A stretch of 64,000 nucleotides of DNA, taken from Mageeibacillus sp. UBA6980. GTDB lineage: Bacteria; Bacillota; Clostridia; Saccharofermentanales; Saccharofermentanaceae. The position numbers were made by a program, and so were the translations under genes. Of the stretch, positions 16,696-24,559 are shown in pieces (positions within the stretch are counted from its first letter, which is position 1; every line of letters begins with the position of its first letter). The notes beneath the pieces are model-generated. The model was not told the DNA's origin. It saw nothing but the letters and a program-made list of their open reading frames with translations, and did no database searches. The stretch is from NCBI GenBank assembly GCA_002450095.1, contig DJYK01000003.1:92480-156479 (forward strand). The letters run 5' to 3'.

Positions 16696-19323
16696 ATGAC
16701 TATATCAAGTATGCTGTTTACTCTGTTCATAGAACCGATAAAACTCCTCTTCGAGGTCATATACTTCTACGCCTATAAGCTGACGGGAAACTGCGGCTGG
16801 TCCATCGTCGCCTTAAGTCTCGTCGTCAATCTTCTCGTTCTCCCTCTCTATAACCGGGCGGATGAACTGCAACTTCTGTCAAGACAGAAAGAGAATAAGA
16901 TCCGCCCGATGGCCGATCACATCAAGAAGTCTTTTACGGGCGATGAACGTGTCTTTATGCTTCAGACCTATTACCGGGATATGAAGTACAGCCCGCTTAA
17001 CACATTAAGAAGCTCTATATCTCTCATCCTTCAGATCCCGTTCTTCATGGCAGCCTACTACTTTCTAACAGAGCTTCAGATGCTCCACGGGATATCCCTG
17101 GGCCCCATTGAAGATCTGGGTCTTCCGGACGGCCTTATCAAGATCGGAACATTAAGCATTAACTTTCTTCCCATATTGATGACGCTCATTAACATAGTAT
17201 CGAGCTTCATCTATTCGGAGAAAGGAAACGTTAAGGATAAGATCAAGCTCGTCCTGATCGCACTCGTTTTCCTCGTTCTACTCTACGGTTCACCTTCGGG
17301 ACTCGTATTCTACTGGACGTTAAATAACGTCTTCTCGCTTGTTAAGAACATAGTCCTTAAGTTCAAAAAGCCCGGGGTTAAAAAAGAACACTCAGTCGAT
17401 CCGGGATCATTAAAACAGGCAAATACGCTTATGCTCATATCCTGTGCGATACTCGCGATACTGACGGGACTTATGATCCCCGCTGATGTCATCTCGCAGA
17501 ATCCGGCGGAGCTCATCAACACTTATACCGCCGATCCGCACAGCCCGGCACTCTATCTTCTGAGCAGCAGCCTGATCTCGGCAGGAACATTTATGCTTTG
17601 GATCCCGCTGTTCTATTATCTATTGAGAGAGCGTCACGGTAAGATCATATCCGTCGCTTTCGCGGCATTCGCCGGAGTCGGAGCCCTTAATTATTATATC
17701 TTCAACAAGAACTTCGGATTCCTGTCAAAGAAGATAATCTACGATTATACGCTCGAGTACACGGCCGGAGAGATCGTCATCAATCTTCTTGTTGATATCC
17801 TTATAGCAGGTCTCATCATCTTCCTTACGGGTAAGTTCAAAAAGCTCATGCGCAATGTCATGTCAGTGCTGCTCGCTGCCGTTACGGTCCTTGCCTCTTT
17901 GCCCTGTATCGCGATAATCATTTTCGCCGCGGGATATAACCACACATACAGCAACGGCCCGGAAGCCATCCGCGTCCCCATGACGACAACCGGACAAAAT
18001 GTAGTCGTTATCATGATGGACAGAATGATCGGCGCTTATATCCCCTATATATTCAATGAACGCCCGGATGTCGCAGAACAGTTTGACGGGTTTACTTACT
18101 ACCCGAATACGATCTCATTCGGTAAATACACAAACTTCGGCTCCCCCGCTCTGTTCGGCGGTTACGATTACACGCCGGCCCGAATAAACGAACGCCCCGA
18201 CGAGTCCCTCGTCGACAAACACAATGAAGCGCTTCACGTCATGCCGGAGATCTTTGCCGAGAACGGATGGAACGTAAGCGTCGGAGATCCTTCTTATGCC
18301 AATTACGAGTGGATCCCGGACGTAAGCATCTATGATGACAATGAGAATATCAATGCATTCCAGATGTGCGGTGTCCTGAACGGTCAAAGCGAGATATTAA
18401 TGAACCTCGGAGACGAAGCAGAGACAAGACTGAACCGTAACCTGTTCTGCTTCGGACTTATGAAGACACTGCCTTACGCTCTTCAGCCTCTTATCTATTC
18501 CGACGGTTCCTATGCTTATATGAATTACTCTTACGACGGATATATCGATAACTCTTACGGCGGAAACTCGCTTCACACGCAGTACGGATATATGGAAACA
18601 TTCATTCAGGAGAAACTGGTCCTCGATTATCTCGATGATATGGTAGATATAACCGATGATCCCGAGAACTGCTTCTTTATGTTCGCCAACGGAACGACTC
18701 ACGAGCCAAGCCTTCTTGTCGAACCCGAATACGAACCCGCGCCTTACGTTGATAACACCGAGTACGATGAGGCACACGAAGACAGGTTTACCGTTAACGG
18801 CGTGACTATGCATATGGAGACGTCTTACTTAACATATGCCGCATATGAAGCGAACATGGCAACCTGCATATCTCTCGGACAGTGGTTTGATTATCTGAGA
18901 GAGAATAACCTTTACGATAACACGAGGATAATAATCGTATCCGATCACGGTGACGGAAGACTCATGCAGTTCGATGAACTGATGGTGGAAGATCCGGAAT
19001 TCGACGCGTTGTCGGTAAATGCGATCCTGATGGTCAAGGACTTCGGAGAAACGGGATTTACAACCTCATACGATTTCATGACCAATGCAGATACTCCCTA
19101 TATCGCACTGAACGGGCTGGTAGATAACCCCGTAAATCCGTACACGGGTAATCCTATATCATCCGACAAGACCGAAGACCAGCTTATCTATATTTCAGAT
19201 AACCTTAATATATACACCAACGGCGGAAACACTTTCGAAGATCCGGAAGGTTATTGGCTTACGGTAAGAGACAATATATGGGATGATGAGAATTGGGGAC
19301 TTTACAACGGTGACCCCGATTGA
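16696..19323 (+). CDS. Fusion of YidC/Oxa1-type domain and LtaS-like transferase (copy 2)
   Basis: An 875-residue tandem paralogue of the preceding gene. The YidC-type half is nearly identical to copy 1 (about three substitutions over ~210 residues) while the second half is clearly diverged. All motifs recur: SLVVN with Asn at the groove position, SPSGLVFYW, MMDRM, YTNFG, TTHEPSL and SDHGDG. Start ATG 16696 lies 1 nt after the stop of copy 1 and aligns with the start of copy 1; an upstream in-frame ATG at 16672 lies within copy 1. Two enzymes with the same membrane half but different catalytic faces suggest related but distinct substrates. Confidence 0.8.
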   Translation: MTISSMLFTLFIEPIKLLFEVIYFYAYKLTGNCGWSIVALSLVVNLLVLPLYNRADELQLLSRQKENKIRPMADHIKKSFTGDERVFMLQTYYRDMKYSPLNTLRSSISLILQIPFFMAAYYFLTELQMLHGISLGPIEDLGLPDGLIKIGTLSINFLPILMTLINIVSSFIYSEKGNVKDKIKLVLIALVFLVLLYGSPSGLVFYWTLNNVFSLVKNIVLKFKKPGVKKEHSVDPGSLKQANTLMLISCAILAILTGLMIPADVISQNPAELINTYTADPHSPALYLLSSSLISAGTFMLWIPLFYYLLRERHGKIISVAFAAFAGVGALNYYIFNKNFGFLSKKIIYDYTLEYTAGEIVINLLVDILIAGLIIFLTGKFKKLMRNVMSVLLAAVTVLASLPCIAIIIFAAGYNHTYSNGPEAIRVPMTTTGQNVVVIMMDRMIGAYIPYIFNERPDVAEQFDGFTYYPNTISFGKYTNFGSPALFGGYDYTPARINERPDESLVDKHNEALHVMPEIFAENGWNVSVGDPSYANYEWIPDVSIYDDNENINAFQMCGVLNGQSEILMNLGDEAETRLNRNLFCFGLMKTLPYALQPLIYSDGSYAYMNYSYDGYIDNSYGGNSLHTQYGYMETFIQEKLVLDYLDDMVDITDDPENCFFMFANGTTHEPSLLVEPEYEPAPYVDNTEYDEAHEDRFTVNGVTMHMETSYLTYAAYEANMATCISLGQWFDYLRENNLYDNTRIIIVSDHGDGRLMQFDELMVEDPEFDALSVNAILMVKDFGETGFTTSYDFMTNADTPYIALNGLVDNPVNPYTGNPISSDKTEDQLIYISDNLNIYTNGGNTFEDPEGYWLTVRDNIWDDENWGLYNGDPD

Positions 19324-19339
19324 TATATAATCTGTTGTT

Positions 19340-20581
19340 ATGATCCGCTCATTGCTTTACATCGATCCCGGAACGGGCAGTATGCTTTTCTCGATAATCA
19401 TCGGCATTGCCGGTGTATTGGTCTTTGCTTTAAGATCTCTGTGGATCAAGCTCAAGTTCGTATTAACGGGCGGCAGAAGTAAATCAAGCGATAAGAACGT
19501 ACTTCCCGTCTGCATATTCTCCGAAGGCAAACGCTATTGGAGCGTATTCCGCCCGATCTGTGACGAATTCGAGAGAAGACAGAAGGACATTTACTACTTA
19601 ACCGCCAGTCCCGATGATCCCGCTCTCAGCGCTTCATATAAGTATGTTCACCCGGAGTTCATCGGCGAAGGCAACAAGGCCATCTCGAGGATGAACCTAA
19701 TAAAGGCAACGATAGTCATGTCGACCACACCGAGCCTCGACGTCTTCCAGTGGAAAAGATCGAAGAGCGTAAGATACTATGTCCACCTCCCTCATATGCC
19801 GAATGATATAACGACCTACAGGCTCTTCGGACTGGACTTTTACGATGCGGTATTACTCTCGGGAGAATACCAGAAAGAGGAGATCCGAAGTCTCGAGAGA
19901 ATCAGAAAGATCCCCGAGAAAGAACTCGTCCTCGTCGGTATCCCTTACCTTGATGCGATGAAAGAACGCCTGGATTCACTTCCCGCATCTGATAAAAACA
20001 GAAGTAATCCTACGGTGCTTCTCGCACCCTCCTGGGGACCTAACGGGATCCTTACCGTATACGGCGCGGACTTTATAGAGAACCTCATTAAGACCGGGTA
20101 TGACGTGATAATAAGACCTCACCCGCAGTCCTTTACCTCAGAGAAAGAACTCATGGATGAACTTATGGAAAAGTTCCCGGAGACCGATAAGCTCAAGTGG
20201 AACCGCGATCCCGATAATTTCGAGGTGTTAAATACCGCAGACATACTCATATCCGATTTCTCGGGTGTCGTATTCGACTTCTCGCTTGTGTTTAACAAAC
20301 CGATCATCTATACCGACCCGAGCACAGACTGGTCGCAGTACGACTGCTCCTGGGACGACAGGACCTTATGGACTTACGAGATCCTTCCCAAGATAGGAAA
20401 GAAGCTTACCCGGGAGAACTTCGCCAATATCAAAGACCTGATCGATGAATGCATAGGCGGATTCGATCTTCAGAGAGGCAGAGACCTCGCGAGAGAGCAG
20501 ACCTGGGTAAATATCGGTCAGGGCGCGGCAAAGACCGCTGATTACCTTATAAATAAGTACGACGAACTTACCGCTGAATAA
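19340..20581 (+). CDS. Membrane-anchored CDP-glycerol glycerophosphotransferase-like enzyme (copy 2)
   Basis: A 413-residue paralogue of the 12851 gene, with the same anchor motif LYIDPGTGSMLF and family motifs LLAPSWGPNGIL, IRPHPQSF and ILISDFSGVVFDF. It follows the second fusion protein after 16 nt. There is no Shine-Dalgarno; TATAAT at 19326-19331 ends 8 nt before the ATG, so it may have its own leaderless transcript besides read-through. The pairing of one such enzyme with each fusion gene argues for two parallel polymer or decoration pathways. Confidence 0.85.
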   Translation: MIRSLLYIDPGTGSMLFSIIIGIAGVLVFALRSLWIKLKFVLTGGRSKSSDKNVLPVCIFSEGKRYWSVFRPICDEFERRQKDIYYLTASPDDPALSASYKYVHPEFIGEGNKAISRMNLIKATIVMSTTPSLDVFQWKRSKSVRYYVHLPHMPNDITTYRLFGLDFYDAVLLSGEYQKEEIRSLERIRKIPEKELVLVGIPYLDAMKERLDSLPASDKNRSNPTVLLAPSWGPNGILTVYGADFIENLIKTGYDVIIRPHPQSFTSEKELMDELMEKFPETDKLKWNRDPDNFEVLNTADILISDFSGVVFDFSLVFNKPIIYTDPSTDWSQYDCSWDDRTLWTYEILPKIGKKLTRENFANIKDLIDECIGGFDLQRGRDLAREQTWVNIGQGAAKTADYLINKYDELTAE

Positions 20582-20694
20582 TATTCACTCGGATCAAGCG
20601 ACCGACACTCTTAAACAATTCTTTAACATTAATTGTCCTCAAGTTTAATTCGGATTTCTATAATCTCAACTGATGAAGAAATGAGGAGGAAATT

Positions 20695-21567
20695 ATGTCC
20701 AATAACAAAAAAATAAATGTCTCAGACATTCTTATGAGCGTCTTGCCGCTTGTAATAATGCTCATCCTTAACACAGTTGCCACTTTCCCTGCCCTGGTGA
20801 TAGGAATGGCCGAAGCCGCAGAGGACGGCGTTCAGATCACCCCGGATAACACGACGGCATGCCTCGGATATCCCAAGGCACAGATCGCATTGACGATAGG
20901 GTTTTTAATCTATGCGATAATATCGATCGTGCTCTTCGGTATCTGGTATAAGAAAGCACTCTTAAAGAATCAGAAAAGCCTTTCCAATAAGGAAGTCTTC
21001 ACCGGAAAGAATATCATCCTTGCAGGCGTAAGCGCACTCGGTCTTTGGGGATTTGTAAACATTGCACTCACACTGATCTCTATGGTCTTCCCCGATCCTA
21101 TCGACGCTTTCGGCAACATGATGGAAAACTCCGTAGGTTCCAACATAATAATCTCGTTATTCTATGGTTGCATCCTCGGACCCATAGCCGAAGAGCTGAT
21201 ATTCAGAGCCGTTACTTACGGTTACCTTAAGCGCTCTAAGCTTAATATTATCGCCGTGATCGTTATCCAGGGCATTCTGTTCGGTATCGCACACATGAAT
21301 CTCGTTCAGAGCATCTATGCATCGTTCATCGGATTCTTCTATGGTTTCTTAAGATACAAGTTCGGCAATATCCGAATCACATGCTTTGCACACATCCTGA
21401 ATAATACGGCCGCTTTCTTCCTCGAGCCCCTGTTTATTAATTTACCTTTTGGCGAGACATTATTCTTTATATTCTGCGCTATCCTCGCAGTTGCCGGTAT
21501 AGTTGCTTCCGTATTTATCGCGAAGATGCCTGCTGCTTCGACTGAGAAGCCCGTTGCCGATATATAG
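20695..21567 (+). CDS. CPBP family intramembrane protease (CAAX-like)
   Basis: A 290-residue membrane protein with about eight hydrophobic segments. The three CPBP active-site motifs are present: EELIFR near residue 166, GIAHMN near residue 198, and FAHILNN near residue 233. These mark the glutamate-type intramembrane protease family (Rce1 relatives, often linked to bacteriocin self-immunity). A strong Shine-Dalgarno AGGAGG sets the ATG. A TATAAT at 20659-20664 lies in the 113-bp gap after the polymer locus, so it is probably a separate unit. Confidence 0.9.
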   Translation: MSNNKKINVSDILMSVLPLVIMLILNTVATFPALVIGMAEAAEDGVQITPDNTTACLGYPKAQIALTIGFLIYAIISIVLFGIWYKKALLKNQKSLSNKEVFTGKNIILAGVSALGLWGFVNIALTLISMVFPDPIDAFGNMMENSVGSNIIISLFYGCILGPIAEELIFRAVTYGYLKRSKLNIIAVIVIQGILFGIAHMNLVQSIYASFIGFFYGFLRYKFGNIRITCFAHILNNTAAFFLEPLFINLPFGETLFFIFCAILAVAGIVASVFIAKMPAASTEKPVADI

Positions 21568-21608
21568 TTCAAGCCTGATCGTAAGGTACCTGTAAACCCA
21601 TCTTAAAC

Positions 21609-21632
21609 GGCTGTCCGAATGAACGGGCAGCC
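21609..21632 (+). terminator. Terminator between convergent genes
   Basis: GGCTGTCCG-AATGAA-CGGGCAGCC forms a 9-bp stem with one G-T pair, followed by ATTTACTTTTCCC on the plus strand. It lies 42 bp after the CPBP gene and may serve the convergent minus-strand remnant too. Confidence 0.7.
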
Positions 21633-21645
21633 ATTTACTTTTCCC

Positions 21646-22467
21646 TTATTCCCCGATGAGCATGTTATACGCCTCGATCTTCTTTATCTTTCCCGATTCG
21701 ATATAGGCAAAGACAAAGGAGATAACGGCAATCGCGATACATATCGCCGCGACTCCCTGCCAAGGCACGTAGAAATTCGCCTTTACTATTCCGAACGCCC
21801 CCATCACGATGTTCATAAAGGATTTGCTCCGAAGTAGGATACCAATCCGAACAACACTGCCGAGGAGATGATAGAAGGCATAAACGACAGTGCCGTCTGA
21901 GGTGAACTTATCTTTCCACACGTTATCGAACAATTCCGCCTTTGTGATTAGCCTGTCCTTATTCTCAATGAGATAGAGAAGAAGAGAGTATTCCATGCTC
22001 GTGAGCTTACGCGGCTGCCCTTCGACTTCAAGCGTCTTGTTAACCTTATCGATCCTGATCCTTGTATCCTCGTAAACGTCTTCAGAAGGCTTGTCCGGGG
22101 ATGTATTGAATCGTCTTAGGAACACTTTGACCTTGGCAAGCAGGACGCCCATCGAATAGGGCTTCTCGATGTAGTCGTCGCCTCCTATATTGAGCGCCAC
22201 TATCTTATCGTCATCGGTATTTCTCGCGGATATGAATATGATAGGTATCTGCTTTGTCTGTCTTATGTATTTGCACAGGTCGAACCCGCTCCCGTCGCCG
22301 AGATTAATATCCAGAAGTATGAGTGAGACTTCATTGCCCTCGAGGAAAGTCTTCGCTTCAGCCGCACCGTAAAGAGCGTGAGTCTTAACGTCAAACAGAT
22401 TGAAGTATTCGCAGGTATTATCCGCGAGTTCTTTCTCATCATCGATTATAAGGCAATCGTATCTCAT
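21646..22467 (-). pseudogene. Response regulator truncated and joined to an ABC permease C-terminus
   Basis: Residues 1-115 are an intact receiver (IIDDEKELAD, LILLDINLGDGSG, ISARN, EKPY). Residues ~135-197 begin an OmpR-type winged helix but stop at SDGTV, where the recognition helix should follow. From there the sequence becomes hydrophobic and ends GKIKKIEAYNMLIGE, like the last membrane segment of an FtsX-type (BceB-like) permease. In the +1 frame the junction DNA reads MPSIISSAVLFGLVSYFG, a better permease sequence, so a frameshift is likely as well. The simplest reading is a deletion that removed histidine kinase, ATPase and most of the permease of a BceRSAB-like locus. TATAAT ends 7 nt before the ATG. 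Confidence 0.65.
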
Positions 22468-22524
22468 ACTTCTGATTATATCTTATGATTGCCGATATTC
22501 GATAATTAAACCGTCAATGCGCGA

Positions 22525-23922
22525 TCAGTGGATTATTCCCAGGGACATAAGGAGCAATACGAGTAGGAATGCCGGAGCAACGAACTTGATCATCACTACA
22601 TAGAGGTGTTTTCTTCCGAACTTCTCATTATTCTTCGTAGCTTCATCGATAACGCTCTTAGGCTTCAATACCCAGCCGATCAGGATACAGGTGGAGATAC
22701 TTACTATAGGCATCATGATGTTGTTGCTTACGTAATCGAAGATATCCAGGAGCTGACCTGTGGTACCGTTCGGGAGAGGATATTCGAAATAGAATATATT
22801 GTAACCGAAGCAGACAGCGAGTCCGATTATGAGAGCAAATCCGGTCTCTATCGTCGTTGCCTTCTGCCTCGAGATCCCGAATCCGTCCATGAAGCTCGAC
22901 ACTACGGCCTCGAGTATTGACACCGCACTTGTAAGTGCGGCAAAAAGCACCATCGCGAAGAACACGGTTCCGACGACATTGCCTATGGGTCCCATCTGCG
23001 CGAAAACCTTCGGAAGCGATATGAACATCAACGACGGACCCGCTTCACTCAATCCGTCTTTACCCATAAAGACGTAAACTGCGGGAATGATCATTACGCC
23101 CGCGAGGAACGCGACGAAAGTATCAAAAAACTCGATCTGATTTATGGACTTAACAAGATTGGCATTGTCAGGAACATAAGAACCGTATGCGATCATTATT
23201 CCCATCGCGACAGACAGGCTGAAGAACAGCTGTCCCAGTGCATCCATAACTATATAGAAAAAGCTTTTGACAGTGATACCTTCAAGGTTCGGGATCAGAT
23301 ATACCTTAAGCCCGTCAAGGCCTGTAGCGGTGTCCGACTTTATCGTTAATGAATAGATCGATATGGCAATGATAAGAAGGAACAATATCGGCATCAGTAT
23401 TTTGGAAGATCTCTCGATACCCGCGCTGACACCTTTAAAGATAATGATGGCGCATGAAGCGAGGAACAAGATCATGTATATCGTCGGCTCGTATTGTCCG
23501 GAAATAAATGAGGAGAAATAACCATCCTCGGCAGCCTCAGCGCCGTGACCGGTAATAAAAGCGACAAAATACTTGATTACCCATCCGCCGATAGCGCAGT
23601 AGTAAGGAAGGATAAGAAAGGGGACCGCACAGGAGAAGAACCCGATCCATCTCCACCTCTCATGAAGATACTTGTAAGCGGTAAGCGGGCTCTGCTTGGT
23701 CTTACGCCCTATCGCGACCTCAGTCATCAACAGCGCGAAACCGAATGTCAGCGCGAGAATGATATATATGACAAGGAAGAGTCCTCCGCCGTCTCTGGCG
23801 GCAAGATACGGGAATCTCCAGATATTACCGAGTCCGACTGCACTTCCTGCAGCCGCGAGTACAAAACCTATGGAACCTTTAAAGGAACCTCTCTCTTTTT
23901 TTTCCACTTTTATTTCCCCCAT
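22525..23922 (-). CDS. Sodium-dependent amino-acid transporter (NSS/SNF family)
   Basis: A 465-residue transporter with about 11-12 hydrophobic segments. The N-terminal signature AAAGSAVGLGNIWRFPY is diagnostic of neurotransmitter:sodium symporters (LeuT, MhsT, TnaT relatives), which import amino acids with Na+. The N-terminal end is charged (KVEKKERG). No clear Shine-Dalgarno precedes the ATG at 23922; GGGGG just inside the frame could instead serve a GTG at codon 6. It follows the response-regulator remnant on the same strand after 57 nt. Confidence 0.92.
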   Translation of the reverse strand: MGEIKVEKKERGSFKGSIGFVLAAAGSAVGLGNIWRFPYLAARDGGGLFLVIYIILALTFGFALLMTEVAIGRKTKQSPLTAYKYLHERWRWIGFFSCAVPFLILPYYCAIGGWVIKYFVAFITGHGAEAAEDGYFSSFISGQYEPTIYMILFLASCAIIIFKGVSAGIERSSKILMPILFLLIIAISIYSLTIKSDTATGLDGLKVYLIPNLEGITVKSFFYIVMDALGQLFFSLSVAMGIMIAYGSYVPDNANLVKSINQIEFFDTFVAFLAGVMIIPAVYVFMGKDGLSEAGPSLMFISLPKVFAQMGPIGNVVGTVFFAMVLFAALTSAVSILEAVVSSFMDGFGISRQKATTIETGFALIIGLAVCFGYNIFYFEYPLPNGTTGQLLDIFDYVSNNIMMPIVSISTCILIGWVLKPKSVIDEATKNNEKFGRKHLYVVMIKFVAPAFLLVLLLMSLGIIH

Positions 23923-24007
23923 TTATACAACGCTGTTAATTGTACCACGTTATTGATACCATATTAATTAAATATATTTAACAAACATCGGTTCAAGGGG
24001 ATTTGTA

Positions 24008-24559
24008 ATGAAAAAAGAGCTTTCCGACAGACAGCGCACTGCTGTAACAGTATTCTTTCTTTTTGTTTTGGGGGCGATCATAGGCTGGATATACGAGATG
24101 CTGTTCTATAGGATCGACGCCGGACAATTCATAAGAAGAGGCCAGGGCGGTCCGTGGCTTCCGATATACGGATTCGGCGCTTTGGGACTCACGATCCTGT
24201 GTTATAAGAGGAAGTTACATCCGCTCGTTGTGTTCACGGCCACAGTTATCGGATCGGGAATTATAGAGTTTACCACGGGATGGGTATTATTCCATTTCTT
24301 TAACGGTCTGAGACTTTGGGACTATAACACCGAGATATGGAATTGGGGAAATATCGGCGGATACGTCTGCTTCAGGTCAGTCCTTGTATTCGGTATCATG
24401 GGAGTGCTCTATGTTAAATGGGCGATCCCCGGGCTTTTCAAATGGACTTCAAAGATGTCTTCGAAGAAGCTTCTTCTGATCTTCATCCCCGTCGCGGTGA
24501 TCTTCGCGGGGGACATACTAATCTCCTATATTATCCGCCCGCTGATGTCAGTTACCTGA
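24008..24559 (+). CDS. CmpB/DUF1113-type putative ABC transporter membrane protein
   Basis: A 183-residue protein with five hydrophobic segments. It contains the family features GWIYEMLFY, GPWLPIYGFG and LWDYNTEIWNWGNIGGYVC, as in small membrane proteins annotated as putative ABC-transporter type IV (CmpB). Actual function is not established. AAGGGG precedes the ATG. Its end overlaps the convergent Na/Pi cotransporter gene by 12 nt. Confidence 0.8.
   Translation: MKKELSDRQRTAVTVFFLFVLGAIIGWIYEMLFYRIDAGQFIRRGQGGPWLPIYGFGALGLTILCYKRKLHPLVVFTATVIGSGIIEFTTGWVLFHFFNGLRLWDYNTEIWNWGNIGGYVCFRSVLVFGIMGVLYVKWAIPGLFKWTSKMSSKKLLLIFIPVAVIFAGDILISYIIRPLMSVT

Noticed and set aside
14073..19323. Annotation of both fusion genes simply as membrane insertase YidC
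   Set aside because: The groove Arg is Asn, three-quarters of each protein is additional membrane and transferase sequence, and the operon context is surface polymer synthesis.
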